Shown: positions 10,817-22,165 of the stretch, piece by piece
Layout: the number at the start of each line of letters is the position of its first letter
Numbering within the stretch: position 1 is the stretch's first letter
Source: Deinandra increscens subsp. villosa
Lineage: Eukaryota; Streptophyta; Magnoliopsida; Asterales; Asteraceae
Assembly: GCA_039602395.1 (NCBI GenBank)
Contig: JBCNJP010000017.1
Span: 18,136,729 to 18,200,728 of the forward strand
Direction of reading: 5' to 3'
DNA length: 64,000 nucleotides
Translations under genes and position numbers: made by a program
The notes under the pieces: generated by a model
The model's input: the letters and a program-made list of their open reading frames with translations, nothing else
Told to the model about the DNA's origin: nothing
Database searches by the model: none

Positions 10817-11993
10817 TAGGGTGTTCATGATCCGGTTAGTTCGGTTTTTACGTTTTTTATGGACCAAACTGAAATTAACGGGTTAGAAAACATGTAAACC
10901 AAACCGGTATTAACGGTTTCGGTAACCCGACCGGTTTATCCGGTTTGGTTTCAAACAGTTTGGGCCATGTTACTGTTGGGCCGGATTTTTTTGGGCTGGA
11001 TTAATTTTTTAGGACGAAAATGTGATGGCCTGGATAAATAAGCTAGAAAATACTCGCTTCATCCAAGAAATGTATTCGTGTTTGCTTTTGTGCTGCATAG
11101 TGTATACATTTACCGATTTACGCAAAAACACAGCTAGTTGATTTATATTATAAAATCTAGAAATAAACCATTATCTAAATAGTGGAATTGAAAATAAACC
11201 AATCAAACCCATGATTAAAAATCATGACATTATAAAATCTAACCAAGTATTCAAAAGTACAACCTAGATTATAATAAGCTATCCAAGTTATTGAACAACC
11301 AAATACCAAACAATTAAACATATTCAGATCATCAAAACAGAAATACATTACACATTATATGAATAAATTATATCAAACTTCAAGCATATCTCAAGACTCA
11401 AGCTTCAATCAAGTATATAGCAATTGTAACAAACACAGTAACATTTGGCTACCTAAAAAGAAGAAAAAAAAGTTATAACTGTTAATCTAACAGATTTGAT
11501 TCCTTTATTTCGTTGTTAGTATTTTAGTGTTCAGGCGAAGTATTGAAGGGACCCGGGGGGGGGGGGGGGTGGTGCCAACCGCCCTCACGGTTTTTTTCAG
11601 CTAGAAGCACTAATATTCGTGATTTTGTGTAAAAAAATTATATGTATTGAATATCGTCCTCTCGAATGTATTAGAGTATGACGAAGTGCTTAGAATTTCA
11701 TTTATTCAGTTTATAATGTAACAGATTTGGTTAATGATTTTAAAGTAATGGAAAGTATGTTTTTTTTTCTAAAAAATACCTGACAATGTTTTTTTTATAG
11801 AAATATTACATTTTAAATATATTAATTAATAATTTGATATATATAACTAAACAATTCAAAACCGTAATCCGGACCATTATTTCAAGATTGAAAAATTCAA
11901 AACCGAGAACCGGACCGGGTTTTAAAATTTGAAACCAAACCAGTCATTTGATCCGGTTTAAACAGTTTGGTTCGGTTTTTCTGAACACCCCTA
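10817..11993. mobile_element. hAT-like non-autonomous element, 1177 bp
   Basis: The ends TAGGGTGTTCA and TGAACACCCCTA are inverted repeats, followed on both sides by runs of CCGGTTT/AACCGG words. Flanks GGATTTTC and GGATTTCT form an imperfect 8-bp duplication. The TAGGG(G)TGTTCA ends and 8-bp target site fit the hAT superfamily. No transposase is encoded. A G15 tract sits at 11555-11569. Confidence 0.7.
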
Positions 11994-12607
11994 GGATTTC
12001 TATCGCAATATTACGACATTAAATACATTATGTAATATGTAAATTGAACCCCTTATGAGCGGTAAGACGTGGAGTCGATAGAGTATGTAAATAAAACCCA
12101 AAAAGTACTTTTACATCATAGGCTCAATACTCTAAGCACATAGGTTATTATAGAGTTCTTTTTTTTTTCCCCTTACAATACATGTAACGTTCTAGTGATG
12201 TAACTAGTTTGTGTGGGAGCATTACCTCCACAATAACGTAGAGATAATAAAATCTAGTTACAAATACAAAATGGAACCTAAAATTTGATTAAAAAATGGA
12301 AACCAAAACCATAAAAAAAAAATAACTGTATCTCTTTGTTTTTCATCTTAATCTTGAAACACAAAACCCAGCAACTTTAAGCGTCCATAAAACATCACTG
12401 ATTTTAAAGGATCAGATCCAAAGGTTCCACATCCTCTCCCTGTATAGAAGGAAATACTAGAAAGGAAATACTGTCCAGATAATAAATAGTAATAAAGCAG
12501 AAGCCAATTCTAGTTTCAAACCAAACGGAAAACCGCCAACATATTGACAAAGGCTAGTTTATTCAGCAAAGGTTGGACATAGTAAAATGGCTACTGATTA
12601 CCAACAC
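11994..12607 (-). other. Downstream region and probable 3'UTR of the RNA-binding protein gene
   Basis: Lies just after the stop codon on the minus strand. The proximal 200-270 bp is plausible 3'UTR; the polyadenylation site is not resolved. The rest shows no coding. Confidence 0.4.
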
Positions 12608-14166
12608 TTACTTGTTGGAACTGTTGGCATATCCGTCATCCTCGAAATCATCCCGGTCGTTTTTTCCTGATAAATCATGGTTCAAATTCCCATCAAGATC
12701 GCCAACACTAGGCGAGACCCCACTTCCACCACCTAGACCCCTGCCAAAGAGATCGTCCACACCACCAGCATTCTGGTTCCTGCCGCCATATCCGCCTAGA
12801 TTGTTGTTGTTGTCACTATAACCGCCACTATTTACATAACCACCAGATCCACCACCACCACTATAACCACCAGGGTAACCACCAGCTCCTCCATAGCCAC
12901 CACCACCAAAAGATGGGCGTGGCCTTTCTTGTGCAAAGCTGACTCTAACCCTTCGACCATGGAGGTCCTGAAATTCAATGTCAACAAGAAAATCATTGTC
13001 TGGAAAAGTAATTACAAAATAACCAATAATTCGAAGGCCAGTCCAACCGGTAACTGCCGGTTCGGTTACAGGCCGATGGACAGGACACCATTGAACTGGC
13101 CGATAATTAGCAAAACGGAGACAGAGGCCTCAGCCCGGCAGAGAACAAAAGAAACCACACATTGTGTTAGAGACCGATTTGAGATGTTCAATACTTCAAT
13201 CTCCCAAAAACAAGATTAAGAAGAAAAGAACTCTCGAACAAACTTTTTATTTGATTCATTTATTAAGTGGAAAATGAAAACAAGCTATATTAATATTAAT
13301 AGCATGAGCCACTACTAGTAGTAACTTGAAAACAACTAACCCACTACTACTTCACTATAAAAATACTACATAAATAACATTCGCCACTGTTAGGGCATAT
13401 ATGAGTAGTTTTAGTTTGAATAATCAACCTATTTAACATTTATAATATTTGAACTTTTATATATGTGATTATGTACTAAAAGTTCAAATACATAACATCT
13501 TCCGGTTTTTGAGACGTCCGATGGGATCGGACCAGTGGAACAATAGAAAGACTAGTTTCTGGTTTTCAAAATATTGGTAATAACTCCATATGTAAACCCC
13601 CACCAACTTAAAACTGGTATTTCAGGTACCAGAAACTTTTCTAAAAGTTGAAGATGCATAAAACCTTGCCATCCATGTCCTGGAGTGCGCTGTTAGCTGC
13701 ATCAGCCGATGTGTAACTAACAAAACCAAAACCTCGAGACCTACCAGAATCACGATCGATAATAACTTTGGCTGCAAAAATCAGTTCATTGGTAGTGAGT
13801 CTAGTCCAACAGAATTAGTCAATTCAACAAGACATTTTGTACGGATTAGGGTAAGTCATATATATACCATCAATCACTTCACCATATTGCTGAAAAGCTT
13901 CTCTTAATCCCACCTCATCAGTCGCATATGAAAGTCCTGCAAGGAATTTAACGTTTTTCATTCTTGACATTGTGTTGTAGATATTCACGGTATATATAAT
14001 ATATATGACATGAAAAACAAGATAATTGACCTCCAACAAAAATCTTAGCAGACGACATGCTTCTGATTGCTTGGGAAAACATTGAATTTGAAGAAGACAA
14101 TCCCATACTAACATGCTTGCCTCCAGATTGTTTAAGCAGGCTGCCAACTTTACTAACAAAAGCCAT
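12608..14166 (-). CDS. Glycine-rich RNA-binding protein, mitochondrial type (RRM + Gly-rich), 223 aa
   Basis: Four coding exons join in frame: 14166-14031, 13936-13868, 13771-13665 and 12967-12608, all with GT-AG introns (94, 96 and 697 bp). Residues 1-40 are Ser/Lys/Arg-rich with few acids (MAFVSKVGSLLKQSGG..., AIRSMSS), typical of a mitochondrial presequence. One RRM follows, with RNP2 KIFVGG (41-46) and RNP1 RGFGFVSY (81-88). Residues 125-170 or so are Gly/Tyr/Asn-rich (GGYGG, GGYSGGGG), ending in an acidic Asp/Asn-rich tail (DDLFGRG..., DDFEDDGYANSS). The family binds single-stranded RNA; mitochondrial members act in RNA processing, editing and cold/stress responses. The start is chosen as the first ATG before the presequence, and a 5'UTR intron acceptor lies 12 bp upstream. 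It looks intact; expression and targeting are inferred. Confidence 0.93.
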
Positions 14167-14178
14167 TTTGATAGGGAC

Positions 14179-15324
14179 CTAAACAAGAAACAAACAAGAT
14201 TGAAGTATATATCAAAATATAGTGTATACAAACATGAAGATGACACGGAACATGCATCCATCCTCCCATGGAACTTAAGATATCAAACTTTCAACTAAAG
14301 GTGGAGCAAATAGTTACCACGGGCACATGAAATTTCCAATGCAGGAAGAAAAGTTGCTACGATTAGCCATAAAAGATGAGAAGATCGATGAAAATAGTGA
14401 TTTTTTGGGTATATTTACAACTCTATAGGCATGTCCAACAAGTTTATACATCTATAGCCATGACATATATCTACATCATTTCACCTATCATCATAAATGT
14501 CTTGAAATGAATAAGATTGACCCCTTTTTTTTAACAAAGTGGATACACAGAAAGTAGATACATGAAAATAAATAAACAAAAAGTCGGTAAAACATTGTAA
14601 TACCAAGAGGAATCTAATAATACGCAAAATTGAAGTATATACTCGAAATTTGTTTGCTATTTCATGGCTATGCTATGAAGTTAAATACATGACTATAGAG
14701 ATGTAAACATACCTAAAAGCTAAAAATGTCTATTTTTGTGATTTTCTTTAAAGAAAAACTCCATCAAACTGTGAAGTTTTGCAGGGAACATAAATATACT
14801 AACAAATGATGTTGATGTTCATCCAACAGATTTAAAACAGCCACATCTTCCTCAAAGAACAACAAGAATAAAACCTAAAGTGTTCAGAAAAATGAATCCA
14901 CACAGGATCAGTTTCCGAAAAACCTATGCAAATTCAGCATTTCCGATACATATGGATTTCCAGAATAAATAAACAAAACGCAGGACCTAGACCCTATCAA
15001 CGGTTTTCTAGCGCTAAACCCTAGGAGCAGACCGCGATCGAGAGAAATTGTGAACCTCTACGTGCCATTCAAGTATGAATCATCTACAAACAGCATAATT
15101 GCAACTATTCATAGCAAACGAATTTCAAATTAAACTACAATACAAAGATTTAGCAAGCGGATTATCAAATATAATCAACGATTCTATTTTCATAAAGCTT
15201 AAACCCTAATGGAACGAAGAAATGTGGAATACATAAGGAACCAATAATGTAATCAAAGGTGATTAATTTATAATTGCGTAGAAGAAGCAGAGAAACACGA
15301 TATTTAGGGTTTATGGTGACGAAC
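14179..15324 (-). other. Probable 5'UTR intron of the RNA-binding protein gene
   Basis: An acceptor (TTGTTTAG|GTCCC) lies just upstream of the start codon, and a good donor (CTCAAG|GTTCGT) is at 15325/15324, giving an intron of about 1146 bp. Long leader introns are common in plant RNA-binding protein genes. No other coding seen inside. Confidence 0.55.
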
Positions 15325-15420
15325 CTTGAGATCGGTGTGAGGCTGTTGGCTTCTGTGAAATCGGTGTGAGGTTTTAAGTAATGGTGGCACGTGAAATGCA
15401 CGGGTGCGTCCTGATTCAAA
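15325..15420 (-). promoter_or_regulatory. First non-coding exon and G-box of the RNA-binding protein gene
   Basis: Sequence upstream of the predicted donor is likely the first 5'UTR exon. A CACGTG core (15388-15393), a bZIP/bHLH-binding G-box, lies close by. No clear TATA box was identified, and the transcription start is unknown. Confidence 0.4.
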
Positions 15421-15462
15421 ATTCAATGGTATCCTTTTCCTTTGTTGTTAGTTTTTACTTTT

Positions 15463-15742
15463 GGGTTATTGGCTTGAATTAATCTCAACTATCACTTATT
15501 GGTCGGATCATTCCCAACTAAAGAAATCACTATCGCCACCCCCAACTATAAACCTAATTTCTGACAACACTTTCTTCGTTAAAAAATCGTGTCATAAAAT
15601 GTGCATAGCGTGTCATAAAATGTGCATGAGGAAGTGTTGTCAGAAATTAGGTTCATAGTTGGGGGTGGCGGTGGTGATTTCTTTAGTTGGGAGTGATCCC
15701 GGCGAATAAGTAATAGTTGGGATTAATTCAAGCCAATAACCC
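15463..15742. mobile_element. Mutator-type MITE, 280 bp, with perfect 9-bp TSD
   Basis: Long inverted repeats of roughly 120 bp (GGGTTATTGGCTTGAATTAA at left, complemented at right) nearly meet in the middle, so the element is a long hairpin. The direct 9-bp duplication TTTACTTTT flanks it (15454-15462 and 15743-15751). A 9-bp TSD with long TIRs points to the Mutator superfamily. It lies within about 100 bp of the RNA-binding protein gene's probable first exon. Confidence 0.9.
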
Positions 15743-15751
15743 TTTACTTTT

Positions 15752-16647
15752 TAGCCTCCGGCTAGTATTTTCTAAAGCCTCATTTTTCGGACACTAATTT
15801 TTTTTTTCTTCACATACGACACTCTAAACGTCTGTTTAGGCCAGTGATGTATAAAACTCTATCAATAAAAGCTATTAAAATAATGTAGACCTAGACACAC
15901 TTAGTTAAACCTAGAAAACCTAAGCTAGACCGAATTAACAGGCAAGTGTACCTATCGAATGCAGAATAGCTATCGAAAAACCGTAATCAAACCCTAAAGA
16001 CACTAAATAACTAAATTAACTAAGGGAAATGTGAATGGATTATTTGAAAATATTTGATTTGTGAATTTTAATTAAAAAAAGGTAAATTAACTAATTAAGT
16101 AACTTAACTACTGAAAACTAAGGAACTTAAGACGAATTCAGAAATGAGAACGAGTACCACCTAGATCTAGAATCTTAATTAATGCTAAGGACTTATCTTG
16201 CTTATGACAACTATGATGGAAATCGGGATCTTAATGACAACCCTTAGAAACCCCTAGTGGATCCCAAATCACTCTCCGGGTGTGACGCAGTAAAGATCAA
16301 ATACGCTCACTGGTTTGTTAGTTCTCCTCTTGGTCCTTCCTAACGATAACTCTAGTACTCGAACAATTGGTTCTCCTCTCCGTCCTTCCCAATTCAATCA
16401 CTCTAAGTAAACCTAAAGTGAAAGGAGTTACCTTTTACTTACCTACAATTTGACACGGAATAACATGCAACCTAAGAACTTAGGAAACCTCTCTCTCTCT
16501 CGAGACAATTCTACCTAAAACCTTTAACCAACCCGAGTACCCGACAAGTCTATCACCTCTTAGATTTCTAGACAAAGCATAATTTTAAAACCAAGCATGC
16601 AATTATCAACTATTCTTATGGAATGAGATGTCTCCTAAACCACACTT
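15752..16647. other. Non-coding, retrotransposon-UTR-like sequence up to the gap
   Basis: No coding motif. The text (short AACTAA/TTAACTAA runs, repeated TTGGTTCTCCTC.CCGTCCTTCC) resembles 30.6-31.3 kb in style and probably derives from a gypsy untranslated region. The identification is weak. Confidence 0.3.
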
Positions 16648-17147
16648 NNNNNNNNNNNNNNNNNNNNNNNNNNNNNNNNNNNNNNNNNNNNNNNNNNNNN
16701 NNNNNNNNNNNNNNNNNNNNNNNNNNNNNNNNNNNNNNNNNNNNNNNNNNNNNNNNNNNNNNNNNNNNNNNNNNNNNNNNNNNNNNNNNNNNNNNNNNNN
16801 NNNNNNNNNNNNNNNNNNNNNNNNNNNNNNNNNNNNNNNNNNNNNNNNNNNNNNNNNNNNNNNNNNNNNNNNNNNNNNNNNNNNNNNNNNNNNNNNNNNN
16901 NNNNNNNNNNNNNNNNNNNNNNNNNNNNNNNNNNNNNNNNNNNNNNNNNNNNNNNNNNNNNNNNNNNNNNNNNNNNNNNNNNNNNNNNNNNNNNNNNNNN
17001 NNNNNNNNNNNNNNNNNNNNNNNNNNNNNNNNNNNNNNNNNNNNNNNNNNNNNNNNNNNNNNNNNNNNNNNNNNNNNNNNNNNNNNNNNNNNNNNNNNNN
17101 NNNNNNNNNNNNNNNNNNNNNNNNNNNNNNNNNNNNNNNNNNNNNNN
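16648..17147. other. Assembly gap, 500 N
   Basis: Exactly 500 N, a conventional placeholder for a gap of unknown size. Open frames across it are artefacts. It hides the continuation of the gypsy element at 17799-23049. Confidence 0.99.
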
Positions 17148-17153
17148 CAAAGC

Positions 17154-17798
17154 TGTAGGGTTATATAACTATTATCAAAACACGAGTACGCAGCGGAAAG
17201 AAACCTATGAATTAATCTAACTAACCGGATAGAACATGTTTACCTTATGAGCTCGGATTGACTTGATCTCTTGGAGGATTTGATATAAATCCCTCTACGA
17301 TCGCACACACGACACACCAATGCTATGTGCTAGCAACCGATCACGAACTCCTCTTGATGTAGCTTGGTCGAACCACACAAGAACCGAAACCCCTAGGGTT
17401 TTCCTTGTTGCCGAAATCGTGAGAGAATAGAGGGAGATTAGGGTTTTCTTTTATCTGATAAAAGCAGCCACTAATCCTTAAACCCAGAGGGTCTATTTAT
17501 AGGATTAGAATACTTGATAAACAAGCAAAGGATTTGGATAATCCCTTAACCGAATTCGGCCTAAAGGCTTATCACAAAGCCTCTCCCAATTGTAATCCAA
17601 TTACAACTCTCTCTAATTACAACTAACACCCCTGTTAACAATTAACTGTTAGTTTTTAACGAAACCTCGTTAAATGTTCGTGATAAATATTAATTAACCA
17701 TTAATTAATATTAATACATTTGGTGTCGAGACGTGTGACCCCGTAGGCTTAAATAATTTCCGGACATACGCTTACTATTACATGATCATATCCCTACA
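17154..17798 (-). mobile_element. Solo copia LTR (645 bp) with 5-bp TSD AAAGC
   Basis: TGTAGGGTTATA...CATATCCCTACA ends are flanked by AAAGC at 17149-17153 and 17799-17803. It matches the LTR at 26475-27133 along its length. A TATA box TATAAATA (17494-17501, minus) precedes an ACCCTAAT-rich leader. With no internal sequence and a perfect TSD, it is a solo LTR left by LTR-LTR recombination. It lies inside the protease region of the gypsy element to its right. Confidence 0.88.
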
Positions 17799-19182
17799 AA
17801 AGCTACCCAAATCTACAGGCAATAAATCGATACTGAAAGTATACCCTTCTAATGACAAACTACAATTTCGAACTACTTCCTCAGTTTCGATTAATTCTCC
17901 GTTAGCTAATTCTATCGAATACCTTTTGTTTAGCTTACTAGCCTTTATTCCAAGAGAATGTCTAAATTTCTTAGAAACGAAACTAAAGTCGGCTCCTGTG
18001 TCGAAAAGTACGTAGGCAAAGTGGTTGTTGATAGTAAACGTACCAGTAACGACTGCAGGGTCCTCACGAGCTGTTCCAGCATTCATCTCAAATGCCCTTC
18101 CCCGATTGTTCTGCTCTCGAGTTTTCAGACAGTTCCTGCTAAAGTGGCCTTCTTCTCCACAGTTATAGCAGTTGCGATTTCTTTTCTCCGCTTCTATAGG
18201 TTGTTTAGCATAACATTCCTGAGCCCAATGACCAACACAGTTACACTTGGTGCATTTCTTACAGACTCCAGCATGATTCTTACCGCATGACTTGCATGGC
18301 GGTCTCATGTTCCCTTTAGCCTCACTGGTGTTAATTGTGAACACCTGGCCTGCTTCTCTGCCTTTCTTATGTCCTCCTCGTCGGTCAGAGTTCCCAAATC
18401 TCCGCCGTTCATTGTTCAGGGATTTCTGTTCAGCTCCTGCGTCAGACGACTTCTTGTTCTCACTTTTTGTCTTCAGGGTACCTTCACGTACATCATCATC
18501 CGTTAATGATCATAGCAAGAGATATAGCGTCCTGGATAGTAGCTGGCTTAGCTGACGTGACCATGCCTCGAATTTGTGGTGCTAATCCCCAGATATAGCG
18601 TTCTATCCGGGCATACTCCGGGGTAACCATACGTGGTACAAGTCTAGCTAATTCTATGAATCGAGAAGTGTATTCTCTAATTCCAGCACCTTCCATCTTT
18701 AAGTTCCAAAATTCAGTTTCTAATTTCTGAACTTCCTGTCGTGGACAGTATTCTCTTAGTAGCATCTCCTTCAACTCATCTCACGTGCGTCGGTATGCAG
18801 CTCCTTCTCCAAGACTTTTAATTTGAGCATTCCACCATGAGAGTGCTTCATCTTGGAACGAACAAGTGGAGTACATAACCTTTTGTGTCGCGCTACATCC
18901 ACTAATAGCCATGACAGATTCCATTTTCTCTATCCAACGAATAATGTCGAGAGGGCCTTCCAAACCGGTAAAGGGTCGAGGCTTACATCCTTGGAACGTC
19001 TTATAAGTACATCCTTGTGTTTGACTCCCTGAGCCCTGCCTAGTGGTACCTTGTCCCGTTCTAGCATCACGTTGCTCAAGGGCGGCATTTACATGTTGCG
19101 AAATTAGGATATCCAATTCCTCACTGGTTGCGGGTAATCCGGCTCCGGGACCACTGGCTTCTTCGCGAGCTTCGGTTGCCAT
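17799..19182 (-). pseudogene. Ty3-gypsy gag-protease, disrupted
   Basis: Minus-strand gag begins at 19182 (MATEAREEASG...) with the retrotransposon gag core (PRPFTGLEGPLDIIRWIEKM, then DELKEMLLREYCPR) and two CCHC knuckles (CTKCNCVGHWAQEC, CYNCGEEGHFSRNC) within 18344-18150. The protease region has the DTGA active-site motif (YVLFDTGADFSFVS) and is cut after LLPVDLGSF by the solo LTR. One in-frame TGA (about 18783) and one frameshift (about 18495) break the frame. Gag forms the virus-like particle and the protease processes it. The architecture fits a chromovirus of the Tekay/Del type; pol is missing, probably in the assembly gap. Confidence 0.85.
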
Positions 19183-19424
19183 TATTTATCTATTATTTAT
19201 ATATATATAATAATAATAAGACAATAGTTCTTAAATATTAACTATCTAAGCATGCAATATAAATATCATCATATCCATTCATTCAAACATTCACTTTTAA
19301 TTCATCAAAAGTTGTGTGAATCTATGTCACACCCATAAATATTTAGTTCGCCAAAATTAGTGTGAACCTTCGTCACACTCAAAATAAGTTCAAAGTTTTA
19401 AAGTTCTCCTACCAACAATAAACA

Positions 19425-20036
19425 TCACCAATAAAGAAACCAAAAGTAATCAAACTGCTCCTTCACGGCGCGGCTCGACGCCTCAAGATCATGAACGCAA
19501 TGACGCATTTGATTCATAGAATCGGCGTTCAGGAATGTGAGACTGTCAAGATGATCCATCTGCCTCATTGCACGATGGGTTTTGGCCGTAAGTTCGGTCA
19601 ATGCCTCGCGAAGTGTGACGGATGGGTTATCAAGCCACACGTCTGGTACAACCTGATCTCCATTGGTCCCCATTAAGATTTCATTCACATCAATGGGAGC
19701 TTTGCCTTTATCCACCACCTTCTTCCTATTTCGACGCGAGTAGACCTTAAGAGGGGTCTCCTTGCTGCGCCAAGTTGGCAAAGACACCACTGATGCAGAT
19801 AAAATCAACTTCCATTCTTGGTTAGACATTGCCTGAATCGGTTCGGATGGTTCATTACTCGAAAGCCGTCCATTGCTTGAATTGAGCCATTGGGAGTTTG
19901 CCGTTTCGACAAAAGAGCTCGTATCAAACACAAGCCATGTCTGAGGACCTTGGATAGCTTTGGCCGCCACTGCACCACCGGCCTCACTATCGGAGTCAGA
20001 TAAGTACACAACTTCTGGGATAGACATCTGTGACAC
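19425..20036 (-). CDS. Extra ORF upstream of gag in the gypsy element, 203 aa
   Basis: An intact frame lies between the PBS (20219-20230) and gag (start 19182), on the same strand. It starts MSQMSIPEVVYLSDSDSE, with an acidic SDSDSE patch, then a basic RRNRKKVVDKGK region at about residue 105, then a predicted helical/coiled-coil C-terminus (LTELTAKTHRAMRQMDHLDS...). No known enzymatic motif is seen. It has stayed open while gag beside it decayed, which may mean chance or recent function. It is not one of the standard gag or pol domains; its role is unknown. Confidence 0.6.
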   Translation of the reverse strand: MSQMSIPEVVYLSDSDSEAGGAVAAKAIQGPQTWLVFDTSSFVETANSQWLNSSNGRLSSNEPSEPIQAMSNQEWKLILSASVVSLPTWRSKETPLKVYSRRNRKKVVDKGKAPIDVNEILMGTNGDQVVPDVWLDNPSVTLREALTELTAKTHRAMRQMDHLDSLTFLNADSMNQMRHCVHDLEASSRAVKEQFDYFWFLYW

Positions 20037-20218
20037 AAATATATATTCAAATTAAGTTAATAATTCACACATTTCTATATAATCACAACATTACCATAAT
20101 TCTCTTGGCTCATGGATTGGCGTATCTTGTCGTCGTGCTACCCTTTTTCTAATATTTATTTTTAGGTTATAGTCGAGAATTCTTATAAAAGAAAATCTCT
20201 AGTTCACTATAACCATAG

Positions 20219-20230
20219 GCTCTGATACCA
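20219..20230 (-). promoter_or_regulatory. PBS of the gypsy element (tRNA-iMet)
   Basis: GCTCTGATACCA on the plus strand, five bases from the LTR end TGTCACACCCC at 20236. It sets the element orientation as minus. Confidence 0.85.
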
Positions 20231-20589
20231 ACTTCTGTCACACCCCAAAATTTTTAGTTTAGCGGAAGTCTTACGTGGCGGTGATCAAAAGTTGGTAACC
20301 CATGAGTTTTAGTAACTAGTGACTTTTAAAGTAAAGTCAAACAAAACATTTCATTAAGTAATGGATGGCATAGCCACCCATTTTTAGGTCCCTTACATTT
20401 TAGTTACTAACACATTACATATAAAATGATCCACACGACAATTTCGCTTCCGATACGCCAGATCTCCACCACAAGCCAAGCCATCACGCACCTGAAAATG
20501 CATAAAAAGATTTTGTCAACCAAACGGTTGGTGAGTTCAGAAATTTTATATCAAAACCGTATTCTCATTTTTTTCACGTTTCCACTTTT

Positions 20590-20755
20590 CATCATATGTG
20601 GTTTATTTTGAAACCACCAAATCATTTCATTTCATTTTTCAATATATGTGGTTTATTTTGAAACCACCAATCATCTCATTTCCAATATATGTGGTTTATT
20701 TTGAAACCACCAATCATCTCATTTCCGATATATGTGGTTTATTTTGAAACCACCA
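20590..20755. repeat. Minisatellite with built-in hairpin, 4 units of about 40-50 bp
   Basis: The unit contains ATATGTGGTTTATTTTGAAA followed by CCACCAATCATCTCATTTCC. GTGGTTT and AAACCAC pair within each unit, so every repeat can fold into a small hairpin. It lies in the gypsy LTR, near the 3' end on the minus strand. Confidence 0.85.
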
Positions 20756-22044
20756 TTTTACTTCTCGTTTTTCATTGAAAGCAGGGATATACATAAGTTT
20801 TCCAGACAACGTATGGTTCATGAACTAGCTAGGGACATGATGTATAATTAGCAACATAAGCTCTAAATTGATACGTAAACCACTATTTGGAAGTATTTCC
20901 CACCATGTTTCACGACCGGAGCGACCGATCAGTGGGCTAGGGTTGGTCATTCCCGATAGATCTTTCAATACTCCTCTTGTCTATTCCATAGTTAACGATT
21001 TTAGACGGCCGAATTCTATTTCATTCACTTTTCTTTCTATTTATGGCCAGGCTCATCTTTTTATGAGCGTTCGCGCCCTTACTTATGTCTAATCATACCC
21101 ACACATTGGTTGTCAACTTATAAAATCCATACATTTTCATTATATGTATTTTCAGCCCCAAAACATTTATAAATCATGTAGAAAAAAAGGGGAAATAGTG
21201 AACTCACCTTTGTCCGTAAGTATTAGCTTGGCTTCTAATTAAGCGAATTCAGGTATCTTGAGCCTATTTTTCATGGTGATCAGATTAGTTAGGCCATTCT
21301 TCTTAACTCATGTGACAAATTCTGAATTTTCAAACTATTCGAGCAAAATGACGATTTTGCCCTTATTCGACTAATTCCAACACATAAAGCAAAAAGAACT
21401 AATCTTTATACATGAAACTTTATGCTAAGGCTTAATATAAGTTGTTAAACTTAGTTAACATTATTCCAAATATTATGGCATTTATTTTATAATTTTTCTG
21501 TATTTTATGCTAAATTACCCGTTTTTACGGCCTTCTGGTGACGGTTTTTATCCAACTTTTCTCCAACACTTAAGTTTTCACTTTCATTTTATTTTTATAT
21601 ATTTTTCAAACATTATTTATCTGTTTCAAGTCTTTTAGCTACTGATCTCAATTATTTTCTTATTTTATACCTTAGTTTTGCTAATTTATATGTTTTTAAT
21701 GCATAATTTTATTATTTTAAGAGTTCGGGTGTCATTTTCACCTAAGTTTTCAATTATTATCACTTATATTAGTTTTATACTATCAAAAATAGGTCCTTAA
21801 TTTATTTTATATTATTTCTCTAATTTATTCTACTTTTAAGCATTTTTAGCCATTTTTAATCACATAATTCCATTTTAATTATTAAATAAATTCCAAAAAT
21901 TCTATGAAAAATTTTATAACTCTTATCTACTGATTACTATCCTTTCACTACTGACCAAACTTGATTTTTCGGATTTTTGTTATATTTTTACATTTTCTAC
22001 CTATTTAATGCATTAATTACACGAAAAGTATTAACTCTACATCA

Positions 22045-22165
22045 TTTTTTTTTTTTTGAACGGCCAACGAATGCCCCGGAAAACCCGGGGATTATTTACA
22101 CCAATTGAGCTCATTCCAGGGAAAATTCACCTCCACACATGGGGGTTCCTTTTATCTAGGTTTTT
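22045..22165 (-). mobile_element. SINE/LINE 3'-end-like insert with poly(A) tail
   Basis: Read on the minus strand it ends in GGCCGTTC followed by A14, preceded by a stable hairpin CCCCGGGTTTTCCGGGG. A poly(A)-ended unit with a stem-loop fits a non-LTR retroelement 3' end. Target duplications were not resolved. Confidence 0.4.

Noticed and set aside
12573..12821. Plus-strand frame opposite exon 4 of the RNA-binding protein
   Set aside because: Pro/Ser-rich shadow of the Gly-rich coding strand.
16623..17168. Long open frames on both strands over the first N run
   Set aside because: They consist of N; an assembly gap, not sequence. The same applies to 37951-38691.
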